From positions 1 through 64,000 of the IMG/VR virus record IMGVR_UViG_3300023179_000037: DNA of 64,000 nt; one strand, written 5' to 3'. Numbering within the stretch: the first letter of the stretch is position 1; every line of letters starts with the position of its first letter. The translations under genes and the position numbers were made by a program. Positions 8,097 to 17,862 of the stretch are shown here, piece by piece. The notes under the pieces are model-generated. The model was not told where the DNA came from, ran no database searches, and was given only the letters and a program-made list of their open reading frames with translations. The stretch comes from a virus.

Positions 8097-10220
8097 ATGT
8101 CTGTAGCCAATATTACCAATTCCAAATCAGTCTTAGCCAAACTTCTAGCTCAGGAAAATATTACCGTAGAGCATAGACGTATTCATACGGCAGCCTTCGA
8201 TCCCGTCAATCGAGTACTTATTTTGCCCCTTTGGAAAGAAATGGGGCCAGATATTTATGACTTACTAGTAGGACATGAAGTAGGTCATGCCTGGGAAACT
8301 CCGGCAGAGGGATGGCATTCAGCAATTGAAGAAAAGGGCAAAGGATTTAAATCTTTTCTCAATGTAATTGAAGATGCTCGTATTGAGAAAAAAATAAAAA
8401 CTAGATATCCTGGACTTCGTGCTCCAATGTATCGAGGATATAAACTATTATTTGATCAAAAGTTTTTCGGTGTGTCTGAAACAAATATATCCGATCTTAA
8501 ATTGATTGATAGATTGAATTTGCATTTTAAAATTGGGCATTTGCTTAATGTTCCATTTTCTAGTCAAGAAAAAATATATGTTTATAGAATGATGCAGCTA
8601 GAAACATGGGATGACGTTTATGAACTGGCTTGTGAATTATTTGATTATACGAAGGATTTTGAATCCGAAACAAATTTTGACGATATTGATATAAATCAAG
8701 ATGAGAATGAAAATAGTGATAGTTTTGATTTAGATTCCTACTATGAATTTGATGAATCAGTAGAGAATAATGATTATTTAAAAGGAAGATTTGACTCTAC
8801 TGATCCGGAATCAATAACTGACAAGGCATTTAGAGAAAATGAATCATCTTTGATAGATGATACACTTAAACCTTATGTTTATGTGAATTTACCTATAATT
8901 AAAATAGAAGATTTTATTGTTCCTCATCGAGTTTTGTACACTAAAACTGATTTTAGTAACTTTGATACATATTTTAACGAACACGATGAGAATAGCTTTA
9001 ACAAAAGTAAACTTTTTACCGAATATAGAGAACGTAACACAAAATTTATTATGTATTTGGTTAAAGAATTTGAATTAAAAAGAAATGCGGCACAATATGC
9101 AAGAGCAAGTATTTCTAAAACTGGGGAATTAGACTGCGAAAAAATTTGGTCTTATAAACTACGAGAAGATCTATTTAAACGTGTTACTAAAATACCAAAT
9201 GGTAAAAACCATGGTATGGTAATGTTTATTGATTTATCTGGATCAATGACAAATAATATTACAAATACTATTGAACAGACCTTAGTATTAGCAGATTTTT
9301 GTCTTAAGGTAAATATTCCTTTCGAAGTTTATGCTTTTTCAGATTCTTATAAAAATTACGAAAATTATTTAGGGCATGAAAGAGGCTCCAAGGTAAGATT
9401 TTCAAGAAGGCATAAAGATTTAGTTATGGATAATAATTCTTTTAAATTATTAAATTTTTTATCCTCAACTATGTCTAAGAGTCAATACAGAGAAGCACAA
9501 ATTAGATTATTGCAGTATGGAGCAGCTTTTGAATATTTTAGAAAGGGGCCAGATAAAAATGGTAATGTGTCAATTCGATATAGAACAGCTGCTATACCCA
9601 AAGGATGGGAATTGGGAGGCACTCCTTTAGATGAGACAATATTATTTGCCAATTATTTTGTTGAAAAATTCAAAGAAGAAAGAAAACTTGATATTGTAAA
9701 TACTATTTTCTTAACCGATGGGCAAGGGGTCGAAACTAATGCCCTTGTTGATGAAAATGGTAGGGGTTGCAGATTCGCATATCTTACTTCCAGTAAAAGC
9801 TTCAATTTGATTCTTACAGATACCAAAAATAAAATCACAGTATCAGCTGCACCGGGAGAATTAGTAAGTAGTGCTCTTTTAAGAATGCTAAAGGCAAGAT
9901 CGGGTAGCAACGTTGTAGGTTATTTTATTTCTGATAGAAATGTAAGATATTCAACGTTCAATATTTTGCAATCTTATGGAAAATTTATTTCAGAAGATCA
10001 GATAACTAGTTTTATCAGGAAATACAAATATTTTGATATACAAAATATTGGTTTTGACAGTTATTTTGTAATAACCAATAAAGATTTACTTATTGAAGAT
10101 GATGAATTAAAAGTTGAAAAGACTGGTAAAAACGAATTAAGAAAGGCATTTATTAAAAATCAAAAAAATAAATTAATGAATAGAATTCTTTTAAATAAGT
10201 TTATTGAAAGAATCGCTTGA
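8097..10220 (+). CDS. VWA-domain protein with HExxH motif (CobT/MoxR-partner-like)
   Basis: A 707-residue protein. The N-terminus has GHEVGHAWE (residues 59-67), an HExxH metalloprotease-type motif, followed by NVIEDARIE, which is typical of CobT-like proteins. An acidic linker (about 195-250) leads to a C-terminal von Willebrand A domain with MIDAS elements FIDLSGSM (near 378), GGTPLDE (near 507) and LTDGQG (near 540). It lies directly before an AAA+ gene, the usual pairing of a MoxR/CobS ATPase with its VWA partner. It probably acts with that ATPase in metal insertion or protein remodelling. Cobalamin synthesis itself is unlikely here because no other cob genes are seen. Confidence 0.75.
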   Translation: MSVANITNSKSVLAKLLAQENITVEHRRIHTAAFDPVNRVLILPLWKEMGPDIYDLLVGHEVGHAWETPAEGWHSAIEEKGKGFKSFLNVIEDARIEKKIKTRYPGLRAPMYRGYKLLFDQKFFGVSETNISDLKLIDRLNLHFKIGHLLNVPFSSQEKIYVYRMMQLETWDDVYELACELFDYTKDFESETNFDDIDINQDENENSDSFDLDSYYEFDESVENNDYLKGRFDSTDPESITDKAFRENESSLIDDTLKPYVYVNLPIIKIEDFIVPHRVLYTKTDFSNFDTYFNEHDENSFNKSKLFTEYRERNTKFIMYLVKEFELKRNAAQYARASISKTGELDCEKIWSYKLREDLFKRVTKIPNGKNHGMVMFIDLSGSMTNNITNTIEQTLVLADFCLKVNIPFEVYAFSDSYKNYENYLGHERGSKVRFSRRHKDLVMDNNSFKLLNFLSSTMSKSQYREAQIRLLQYGAAFEYFRKGPDKNGNVSIRYRTAAIPKGWELGGTPLDETILFANYFVEKFKEERKLDIVNTIFLTDGQGVETNALVDENGRGCRFAYLTSSKSFNLILTDTKNKITVSAAPGELVSSALLRMLKARSGSNVVGYFISDRNVRYSTFNILQSYGKFISEDQITSFIRKYKYFDIQNIGFDSYFVITNKDLLIEDDELKVEKTGKNELRKAFIKNQKNKLMNRILLNKFIERIA

Positions 10221-10245
10221 CACTTTTTACTTTTTATAATATAAT
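10217..10245 (+). promoter_or_regulatory. consensus sigma70-type promoter for the AAA+ gene
   Basis: TTGACA, 17 bases, TATAAT: an exact consensus. The -35 box contains the TGA stop codon of the VWA gene. A GAGGAG ribosome binding site follows before the ATG at 10276. Confidence 0.85.
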
Positions 10246-10275
10246 ATTATTATATATTTGAGGAGTTGCTAAAAA

Positions 10276-11439
10276 ATGAAATTGACAGAAATTGAAAAAC
10301 GAGATATTGTTGCCGATCTTGCTGAAAAATTTGGTGCATCAGCATCTAGAAAAATTATTATAAAGCACTTTAAAGATTCATCTCTCCCGGTTCCTAATTG
10401 GCTAATTAATGGTGACGAGTATCGTTTAGAACGAGGCATAATAAATTTATCCTTGCCCTTAGATCAAAATAAAATAATAATGAAAAAAGAAGAAACACAT
10501 ATGCCCGCATTACAAGCACAAGTAGTCCAAATTAAACAAAAGAAATTAGATCAACAAATAGATAATCTAGTTCCTATTAAAGATTATACTTATGTTCCTT
10601 TTGGATTTTTTAAAGATTTAGAAGAAATTATTAAGTCTGAATCATTTTATCCATTGTTTATTACTGGTTTATCTGGTAATGGTAAAACAACTATGGTTGA
10701 GCAAGTTTGTGCTAAGTTGAATAGAGAGTGTATTCGAGTAAATATTAGTATTGAAACGGATGAGGATGACCTTGTAGGTGGAAATACTTTAGTAGATGGA
10801 AATGTTGTCTTTAGAGAGGGTCCTGTAATTACTGCTATGCGTAGAGGAGCTATTCTACTTATTGATGAGATAGATAGAGGTAGCAATAAACTTATGTGTA
10901 TTCAAGGTATCTTGGAGGGCAAGCCTTTTTTTATTAAGAAAACCGGCGAAGTAGTACATCCAACTAATGGTTTTAATATCGTAGCAACTGCTAATACTAA
11001 AGGTAAAGGCACTGATGACGGTAAGTATATTGCTGCTCAAATTTTGGATGAAGCTTTTCTAGAACGTTTTCCAATCACTATTGAACAGGAATATCCTACT
11101 TTAGTAACCGAGAGAAAGATTATTCATAATAATATGAAACTGCTAGGGTGCACTGATGATGAGTTTGCGGATAAGTTGGTAGAATGGGCAGAAATTATTC
11201 GAAAAACTTATTTGGAAGGCGCAATTGATGAATTAATTTCTACACGACGTCTAGTACATATTGTTAAAGCATATTCAGTATTTAAAGATAAACTGAAAGC
11301 GATTAATCTGTGTATAAATCGCTTTGATTCTGATACTAAAAATGCTTTTATTGATTTGTATAATAAAATGGATTTGCCAAAACAACAGGAAACTGTACCA
11401 AGTCAGCCTTTATCTAACAATGATGAATTGCCTTTATAG
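10276..11439 (+). CDS. cobS: AAA+ ATPase, CobS/MoxR-like
   Basis: The 387-residue protein has Walker A GLSGNGKTT (about residues 131-139), Walker B LLIDEID (near 194) and sensor 1 NIVATANT. An N-terminal extension of about 100 residues probably binds partners. Marine T4-like phages carry such genes annotated cobS. The adjacent VWA gene with CobT-like features points to a two-component ATPase-VWA machine. The symbol is by family convention. The function in the phage is not established here. Confidence 0.8.
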   Translation: MKLTEIEKRDIVADLAEKFGASASRKIIIKHFKDSSLPVPNWLINGDEYRLERGIINLSLPLDQNKIIMKKEETHMPALQAQVVQIKQKKLDQQIDNLVPIKDYTYVPFGFFKDLEEIIKSESFYPLFITGLSGNGKTTMVEQVCAKLNRECIRVNISIETDEDDLVGGNTLVDGNVVFREGPVITAMRRGAILLIDEIDRGSNKLMCIQGILEGKPFFIKKTGEVVHPTNGFNIVATANTKGKGTDDGKYIAAQILDEAFLERFPITIEQEYPTLVTERKIIHNNMKLLGCTDDEFADKLVEWAEIIRKTYLEGAIDELISTRRLVHIVKAYSVFKDKLKAINLCINRFDSDTKNAFIDLYNKMDLPKQQETVPSQPLSNNDELPL

Positions 11440-11446
11440 TGAGATT

Positions 11447-12208
11447 ATGTTTACATTAGATAATTTTCTAGTAATGGAATCTATGTATGGGAAGTTTATT
11501 CTTCCCAGGCATTGTACTCCGGGCCCACCTACACCTGATCCTGCATCTACTATGCTTCGCACAGGTAAGACACATATTGAGGACGAACTAAGCAATATTT
11601 TATATCTTGTTAGTAAATTGCCTGAGAATTCTATTATTGTGGATGGGGGAGCAAATATGGGATTTTTCTCTATTCCAGTAGCTCAGGCAGTTAAAGAAAG
11701 GGGCAGTAAAGTAATTGCGTTTGAACCACAGAAACAATTATTTTATGCTTTAGGTGGCACTATTGCATTAAATGAATTAGATAATGTTTTTTTACACAAT
11801 TTGGGTATAGGTGACAAACAAACTGTTGCTCAGCTTTCTGAGGTAAGTTATAGCCAAGTTTCAGATTATGGTATGGTATCTATTTCTGAAATTTTAAGTA
11901 TTAATGAAATACCATATCTAAGATATAATACATGTGAAGTTATTACTATTGATTCTATGAATCTTCCGCGCCTAGATTTTTTAAAGTTGGATATTGAGGG
12001 ATTTGAATGCCAAGCTTTAAGGGGTTCTCTAAATACTATAACTAAATTCAAACCTTGGATTTGGATCGAATACAATATGGCCGGTGAGCAAAATATTAAA
12101 AAAGAACTTGAAAATATTAAAGAGTATCGATATCAAATTATTGATTGGCAAAATATGTTGATTGGAACTAAAGAGCAATTTTCTTCTATTGGGTTTAGAC
12201 ATGGATAA
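11447..12208 (+). CDS. FkbM-family methyltransferase
   Basis: A 253-residue SAM-dependent methyltransferase. It has VDGGANMGFFSIP (SAM-binding motif I), VIAFEPQ (motif II) and DFLKLDIEGFECQALRG, the FkbM hallmark. The ATG at 11447 is preferred because the upstream extension lies inside the AAA+ gene and has no family features. It is the first gene of the glycan island and overlaps the next gene by 8 bases. It probably O-methylates a sugar. Confidence 0.85.
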   Translation: MFTLDNFLVMESMYGKFILPRHCTPGPPTPDPASTMLRTGKTHIEDELSNILYLVSKLPENSIIVDGGANMGFFSIPVAQAVKERGSKVIAFEPQKQLFYALGGTIALNELDNVFLHNLGIGDKQTVAQLSEVSYSQVSDYGMVSISEILSINEIPYLRYNTCEVITIDSMNLPRLDFLKLDIEGFECQALRGSLNTITKFKPWIWIEYNMAGEQNIKKELENIKEYRYQIIDWQNMLIGTKEQFSSIGFRHG

Positions 12209-12986
12209 ACTATTACTGCATACTCATACCGGCCTTGGGGATCATATTATTACGAACGGAATGGCACATGCCTTTGCTGAAAGATATGATAAGGTATTAG
12301 TTATTCATATCAAACAATTAGGAGAATCAGTTAGAGCTCTCTATGCTGGTCATAACAAAATTCAAACTATTGAATTTCCCGATATTGATGTTACTCGTAA
12401 TGGTATGGATATGGTTAGAAAAACTGCAGAAATCGAAAATGCAGAATTAATTAGTATAGCTGATCCATATTTAGTGTATCCAAGACGTTATCTTTTAGAC
12501 AAAGACAATAATCTAACAGTGCAGCATGTCGCCACAAATTTCGATAGACAATTTTATGAATTAGCTGGAATGCATTTTTCTATTAGATATACTAAGAGTA
12601 GAATTCCAAACAGCACAAAAAGATCAAGAGAAATTCTTGGTGATTTATCAAAAGGGCAACCTTTCAGGCTAGTCCATAATACCAGTAGTCAAAATAATTC
12701 TGGATATCCTTTAGAATTTCAAAAGTTTACTAAATTTCATGATTTACCATTTATTGAAATTCTTCCAGGTATTACCAATAACGTATTTGACTTTGTGGAC
12801 TTAATTAAACATGCTTCAGAAATACACACGGTGGGTAGTTTCTTTCATCATATTGTGGATAGTATGATTCCTCAAACAAATGCAGAATTATTCTTTCATA
12901 ATATTATGATGAAACATGATACACAAATTAATTGCTTTTGGAATAATAATCGTTGGTCTATAGTAGAATACGACAGAAAATACTAA
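12201..12986 (+). CDS. GT-B glycosyltransferase-like protein (GT9-like)
   Basis: The 261-residue protein starts with HTHTGLGDHIITNG, the glycine-rich loop seen in heptosyltransferase-like (GT9) proteins. It has a conserved FDRQFYELAG segment that recurs in the gene at 20982, so the two are paralogues. ATG 12201 fits the motif position. Its donor and acceptor are unknown. Confidence 0.55.
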   Translation: MDKLLLHTHTGLGDHIITNGMAHAFAERYDKVLVIHIKQLGESVRALYAGHNKIQTIEFPDIDVTRNGMDMVRKTAEIENAELISIADPYLVYPRRYLLDKDNNLTVQHVATNFDRQFYELAGMHFSIRYTKSRIPNSTKRSREILGDLSKGQPFRLVHNTSSQNNSGYPLEFQKFTKFHDLPFIEILPGITNNVFDFVDLIKHASEIHTVGSFFHHIVDSMIPQTNAELFFHNIMMKHDTQINCFWNNNRWSIVEYDRKY

Positions 12987-12992
12987 TAAATA
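12985..12992 (+). promoter_or_regulatory. candidate late promoter (AATAAATA)
   Basis: A NATAAATA match between the GT9-like gene and the GT10-like gene, the only gap of any size inside the island. It could restart transcription of the remaining glycan genes late in infection. Confidence 0.35.
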
Positions 12993-13010
12993 ATTATTTT
13001 AATATGTTAT

Positions 13011-13883
13011 ATGAAAAAGTTAAAACTTGGATTTACTGATACTCATGATCACCTAGCTTCATTCTTTTATTCCCTATTATCCACTAGATATGAAATAGAA
13101 ATAGATAATAGTGACCCAGAATATTTAATTTTTGGTGATAATAATTTTGGCAATAATAATTTACGGTTCTCTAAAGATAAGTGTATAAAGATTTTTTATA
13201 CAGGTGAAAATCAGAGGCCCGAGGATTATGATTGCCATTATGCCATTTCTTTTGATCACATTTATGAACCATGGCATTATAGACTTCCTTTATTTGTAAT
13301 TTATATGTGGGCATGGAAGCATATTCACAATATGAAATATGATATGGATTTCATTCTTAGAGATAATGACATTCTAAAGAAAACATCTTTTGCTTCTTTT
13401 GTTGTATCTAATCCAAATTGTAGTGAAAGAAATAAATTCTTTAAGTCATTAAATGAATATAAGACAATTGACAGTGGAGGAAAACTATTCAATAATATAA
13501 ATGCTAATATAGATGGAGAGCAGGGCAAAATAGATTTTTTGTCTACTAGAAAATTTAATATCGCATTTGAACCTTTTTCATATCCTGGTTATACTACCGA
13601 AAAAATAATGCACGCATTTTATGCTGGGACAATCCCAATTTATTGGGGAAATGAATTAGCTAACTCAGACTTCAATAGAGATGCATTTATCAATGTACAT
13701 GATTTTTCATCATTTGACGATGCAATTAATTATATTATGAGGGTTGATAATGATGATTCACTTTATAATAAAATAGTAAAATCTCCCAAGTTTATCAATA
13801 ACATTCCTCCATCTTATCTTATTTTAGATAATTTTCTAAATTGGTTTGATGCAGTGGTATATAATAAGATACTACAACGATGA
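13011..13883 (+). CDS. GT10 (alpha-1,3-fucosyltransferase)-like glycosyltransferase
   Basis: The 290-residue protein shows KIFYTGEN and YAISFDH in the N-terminal half. The C-terminal half has FASFVVSNPNCSERNKF and the GT10 signature KFNIAFEPFSYPGYTTEKI, followed by AFYAGTIPIYWG. These match the donor-binding part of bacterial alpha-1,3-fucosyltransferases. It would transfer fucose or a similar deoxysugar from a nucleotide donor to a glycan. There is no good Shine-Dalgarno before the ATG. Confidence 0.85.
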   Translation: MKKLKLGFTDTHDHLASFFYSLLSTRYEIEIDNSDPEYLIFGDNNFGNNNLRFSKDKCIKIFYTGENQRPEDYDCHYAISFDHIYEPWHYRLPLFVIYMWAWKHIHNMKYDMDFILRDNDILKKTSFASFVVSNPNCSERNKFFKSLNEYKTIDSGGKLFNNINANIDGEQGKIDFLSTRKFNIAFEPFSYPGYTTEKIMHAFYAGTIPIYWGNELANSDFNRDAFINVHDFSSFDDAINYIMRVDNDDSLYNKIVKSPKFINNIPPSYLILDNFLNWFDAVVYNKILQR

Positions 13884-14593
13884 AAATACATACATTTATC
13901 TTTAATTGGCGTAACCAATACAATAAAACACTTGAAAAAATTGAACAATTCAGAGAAATAGGAATCCACCCTACCGTTATTAATAGTGATGAAGCATTCT
14001 ATTTAGACAATTGGCACAACTTAGGGGATGATGCATATTTTACTGCGCAAATGCTTAAGGCATTGGAAGTTTTTGATGGGGAAGTTTTATTTCATATACA
14101 AGCGGATGCTAGTTATAATAGATGGGCAGAATTAATAGCAGATGCTAAAAAATATTATGATCTTTACAAATGGGGTATCTATGCCCCTAACGTAGATTAC
14201 ACTTGGTATGATTCATCTAGAACAGATTTGGATTGTTTTACTGTAGATGAAACACCATTAAAAATGGTGGCAAATACTGATTGTACATGTTGGTTTATTC
14301 ATAAAGATGTAATTAATAAAGCGACTGAGCGCGATATAAATTTCGCACCGTATAAAATGGGTTGGAGTTTTGATATAGTTTATCCTGCATTATCATATCT
14401 TATGAAACGTCCTGTATTGAGAGATTATTCTCACACTATTAAGCATCCAAGAGGAACTAATTACGATACACAACAAGCAGAAAAAGAAATGGCGGATCTT
14501 TATAACTCATTACCTGTAGATATACAAGAAGCTTTTTACTATATTAAGGGTGATAGAATGCAGTTGTCTAAATACTATATGGATCAACAATGA
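13880..14593 (+). CDS. GT-A glycosyltransferase-like protein, family not recognised
   Basis: The 237-residue protein overlaps both neighbours by 4 bases. It has an N-terminal MKIHTFIFNWRNQ strand, a VLFHIQADAS segment at the place of a GT-A DxD motif, and ANTDCTCWFIHKDV downstream. I infer a nucleotide-sugar-dependent transferase from the pattern and context only. Confidence 0.45.
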   Translation: MKIHTFIFNWRNQYNKTLEKIEQFREIGIHPTVINSDEAFYLDNWHNLGDDAYFTAQMLKALEVFDGEVLFHIQADASYNRWAELIADAKKYYDLYKWGIYAPNVDYTWYDSSRTDLDCFTVDETPLKMVANTDCTCWFIHKDVINKATERDINFAPYKMGWSFDIVYPALSYLMKRPVLRDYSHTIKHPRGTNYDTQQAEKEMADLYNSLPVDIQEAFYYIKGDRMQLSKYYMDQQ

Positions 14594-15498
14594 TAATAGA
14601 TTTTCATCAAACTAATAGTTTTTTAAAACAAAAATTATTAGATAATGAATCATTTTATGCTTTAAGAATTGACAATACTGCAGGGTATGTTATTGAATGT
14701 CTCTTAAAAGGTGAAAACCCTGACCCAGGATTTTATACTGAAAAATCTATAATCGAGGCAGGTGTTGTGCCAACAACCAAAGAATATACATTAAATAGTT
14801 TGTATCCAATGACTATTGAATGTATGAAAAGATCTGATTTACTTGGTTTTGTTGATGTAGCAAATACACTTCATACTAAGAAAGATTTTTTAAATCATTT
14901 TTCCGGAAGACCTATATTTGCTGGATTACCAATGTTGGTTATGGATCCGGCGGCATTAGTAAATATTTCTGGTTATTATGAATGCACCGATCCTTGGACA
15001 AAATATTTAAAGGGAAAGAAGGTTTTAGTTGTATCTACTCACGCCGAATCTATTTTATATCAATGGGATAATATGAATAAAGTATGGGGCGATAAAAAAG
15101 ATTTAATTGTTCCTTTTGATTTAGTCGACGTAATTAGAAGCCCTTATCATCCTAGCATGGATAATAGACAGTATCCAAATTGTAAAAATTGGGAAGAAAC
15201 TGTAGAATACATTAAACACAAAATGGAGTCTTATGATTTTGATGTGCTGTTAGCAGGATCGACAACATCTGCTCCTTTCTATGCAGAACATGCTAAGAAT
15301 ATCGGCAAAGTGGGCATTCAAACTGGTGGCACAATACAACTCTTTTTTGGTATACTTGGTTATCGTTGGACACAGGTAGAGGGATATAAAAATTGGCATA
15401 AGATGTATAATGAACATTGGATAAATCCACTGCCTATTGATGAAGCCAAATTTCGTAAAGATAATCTTAGATTAGAAACTAATTTTGCATACTGGTAA
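14590..15498 (+). CDS. GT-D/DUF1792-like putative glycosyltransferase
   Basis: The 302-residue protein contains GKKVLVVSTHAESI and, near the C-terminus, NIGKVGIQTGGTIQLFFGI. The second segment resembles the GKxAIxxGGxxQLxFG motif of glycan-locus proteins related to the GT-D fold. It is tightly packed between a GT-A-like gene and the RfbH-like gene. Function is inferred from these motifs and the island. Confidence 0.45.
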   Translation: MIIDFHQTNSFLKQKLLDNESFYALRIDNTAGYVIECLLKGENPDPGFYTEKSIIEAGVVPTTKEYTLNSLYPMTIECMKRSDLLGFVDVANTLHTKKDFLNHFSGRPIFAGLPMLVMDPAALVNISGYYECTDPWTKYLKGKKVLVVSTHAESILYQWDNMNKVWGDKKDLIVPFDLVDVIRSPYHPSMDNRQYPNCKNWEETVEYIKHKMESYDFDVLLAGSTTSAPFYAEHAKNIGKVGIQTGGTIQLFFGILGYRWTQVEGYKNWHKMYNEHWINPLPIDEAKFRKDNLRLETNFAYW

Positions 15499-15499
15499 A

Positions 15500-16819
15500 A
15501 TGAAACAAGAAATAATTGATAATGTATCAAAGTTTTTCGTTGAAAAAGCTAAAAATAAAAAATGGACGGCAGGCAAAGACTTTGTAAATTATGCAGGACC
15601 ATACTTTGATGAGAGAGAATATGCTTCTGTCATGGATACATTACTTGATGGTTGGTTAGTAATGGGAGAGAAATGCCTAAAGTTTGAAAAAGAATTCCCA
15701 AAGTATTTTGGTAAATCACATGGCATAGTGACCAATTCAGGTTCAAGTTCTAATCTTCTTATGATGTCATCGTTGACATCTAAAAGAGGTTATAATCTAT
15801 CTAAAGGAACTAAAGTATTAGTGCCTGTAGCTGGATTTCCTACTACTTTTAATCCCATTTTGCAGGTAGGATTTGAGCCAATATTTTTAGATATTGAAAT
15901 TGATACATTAAATTTAGATTTAACCAAAGCAGAAGATTTAATTAAAAAATATAATATTAGAGTAATAACGTTTGCACACGTTTTAGGTAATCCCCCAAAC
16001 ATGCGTTGGATAATGGAATTAGTTAACAAATATGATTTATTATTTTTAGAAGATTGTTGTGATGCGTTGGGAACAACTTATGATGGAAAAGAGCTTGGCT
16101 CATTTGGCATAATGTCCACCTGTAGTTTTTATCCTGCTCATCATATAACTATGGGTGAGGGTGGTTATGTTGCTTGTAATACATATGAACAAGAAGTTAT
16201 TCTCAGATCATTTAGAGAATGGGGTAGAGGTTGTTACTGTGTAGGACCCGAGGCGAATAAATTACAATGCGGTACTTGTGGTAAAAGGTTTAGTGAATGG
16301 ATTCCGTGTTTAAAAGAACAGATTTTCGATCACAAATATGTATATGATGAGATAGGATATAATCTTAAACCCATTGAAGTTCAGGGGGCGATGGGTGTAG
16401 TTCAACTACAGAAATTAAATGAAATTCATTCATTACGAAAAAGAAACTACAAATTAATGTTTGAAATTTATAGTAAATATGAAGAATATTTTCATTTGCC
16501 TAGAGCACAAGAATATAGTGATCCCAGTTGGTTTGCATTTCCATTAACTATTAGAAAAGGTTCCCCTTTTAATAGAAATGATATAGTAGATTATCTTGAA
16601 ACAAATTTGATTCAGACAAGGCCGTATTTTGCTGGTAACTTATTACTACAACCTGCTTATTCTCATTTAATGAATTCTGAAGATGCTAAAAGAGAATTTC
16701 CCATAGCCACATTTGTGATGCAAAATACTTTCTTCCATGGCACTAGTCCGGTTATTACGAAAGAGCAAATTAATTACATTGGGTATACTGTAGATAATTT
16801 CATGAGTTTATTTAAATGA
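15500..16819 (+). CDS. rfbH: RfbH/DdhC-like PMP- and Fe-S-dependent sugar 3-dehydratase
   Basis: A 439-residue member of the DegT/DnrJ aminotransferase fold. At the position of the PLP-binding lysine it has FYPAHHITMGEGG, with His214 instead of Lys, the hallmark of CDP-6-deoxy-4-hexulose 3-dehydrase (E1). Cysteines 245, 247, 257 and 260, ending in CGKRF, match the [2Fe-2S] ligands of E1. The enzyme removes the 3-hydroxyl of a 4-keto-6-deoxyhexose to make 3,6-dideoxysugars. ATG 15500 is preferred to the upstream TTG. Its reductase partner (E3) is not in the window. Confidence 0.88.
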   Translation: MKQEIIDNVSKFFVEKAKNKKWTAGKDFVNYAGPYFDEREYASVMDTLLDGWLVMGEKCLKFEKEFPKYFGKSHGIVTNSGSSSNLLMMSSLTSKRGYNLSKGTKVLVPVAGFPTTFNPILQVGFEPIFLDIEIDTLNLDLTKAEDLIKKYNIRVITFAHVLGNPPNMRWIMELVNKYDLLFLEDCCDALGTTYDGKELGSFGIMSTCSFYPAHHITMGEGGYVACNTYEQEVILRSFREWGRGCYCVGPEANKLQCGTCGKRFSEWIPCLKEQIFDHKYVYDEIGYNLKPIEVQGAMGVVQLQKLNEIHSLRKRNYKLMFEIYSKYEEYFHLPRAQEYSDPSWFAFPLTIRKGSPFNRNDIVDYLETNLIQTRPYFAGNLLLQPAYSHLMNSEDAKREFPIATFVMQNTFFHGTSPVITKEQINYIGYTVDNFMSLFK

Positions 16820-17862
16820 GAGTATGTGATTACATAGCAGAATTTTTATATAACTACGGTGTCAGACGTGTTTATGGTTTGATGGGTGGGGGCGCATCTG
16901 GTCTTAATGATGGTTTTATAAAAAATGGTTTGATAGAATATGTTTGTTTTCATCATGAACAGGGTGCCGGATATGCTGGATATGCTGAAGCTAAATCTAC
17001 AAATAAACTAGCAGTTGTTAATCCGACAACAGGATGTGGTGGTACAAATTGTATGACGCCATTACTTAATAGTTGGCAGGATTCAATTCCTGTATTATTT
17101 TTATCTGGTAATGTTAGATTAACACATACTTCTAATTACATCAATAAAACTAAAAAGGTTAATATTCGAAAGTATGGTGTTCAAGAACACGATATAACTA
17201 ATACGGTAAAAAATATAACTAAGTATACAACAGTTATAGAAAATCCTGACGATGTACAATACGAATTACAAAAATCTATATACATCGCAACAAGCGGAAG
17301 ACCAGGGCCCGTGTGGATAGATATACCCAGTGATGTACAAACAGCAACAATGCCTAAAAATTCTAGAATCTTTTTATCTGATTCTAATAAAAATAAAAAA
17401 ACAATAGCATATAAATCATTTGAAGAAGTACTTCTTCAATCTAGTAAACCTATTGTATTGGCGGGCAACGGTATTCATCTAAGTAATACTAGAGATATAT
17501 TTAAAGATTTTATTGAATATCACAACATTCCTTTTGTGTCTACCTATTTAGGTAGGGATTTAATAGAATATGATCACGAATTGAATTTGGGAGCAATCGG
17601 CATAAAGGGAACTAGAGCAGCTAACTTTGCTTTGTATTATGGTGATTTATTACTAATATTGGGTTGCTCCTTAAATGCTACACATATGGGGTATGATGAA
17701 AAGCAATTTTCGCCTTTTTCATATAAAATAATGGTAGACATTGATAAAAATGAAACATTAAAATCTATTATTAATATAGATAAAATTTTTAATTTAGATT
17801 TAAGGATTTTCTTTGATGAATATCAATACAGAAAGACAAAAAAATTGGGCAACTCTTTGTAA
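16816..17862 (+). CDS. ThDP-dependent enzyme, N-terminal part (acetolactate synthase/YerE-like)
   Basis: The 348-residue protein has the pyrimidine-binding domain of ThDP enzymes: VYGLMGGGASGL, then FHHEQGAGYAGYAEAK with the catalytic glutamate at residue 48, then NPTTGCGG. A central domain with GRPGPVWIDIPSDVQ and LILGCS follows. The PP domain is missing and is encoded by the next, overlapping gene in another frame. Next to an RfbH-type enzyme this suggests YerE, the acetolactate-synthase homologue that adds a two-carbon branch to a 3,6-dideoxy-4-ketosugar. Confidence 0.8.
   Translation: MRVCDYIAEFLYNYGVRRVYGLMGGGASGLNDGFIKNGLIEYVCFHHEQGAGYAGYAEAKSTNKLAVVNPTTGCGGTNCMTPLLNSWQDSIPVLFLSGNVRLTHTSNYINKTKKVNIRKYGVQEHDITNTVKNITKYTTVIENPDDVQYELQKSIYIATSGRPGPVWIDIPSDVQTATMPKNSRIFLSDSNKNKKTIAYKSFEEVLLQSSKPIVLAGNGIHLSNTRDIFKDFIEYHNIPFVSTYLGRDLIEYDHELNLGAIGIKGTRAANFALYYGDLLLILGCSLNATHMGYDEKQFSPFSYKIMVDIDKNETLKSIINIDKIFNLDLRIFFDEYQYRKTKKLGNSL

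Noticed and set aside
8097-11439. Cobalamin biosynthesis by CobS/CobT
   Set aside because: No other cobalamin genes are present. The VWA/AAA+ pair is better described by fold than by that pathway.
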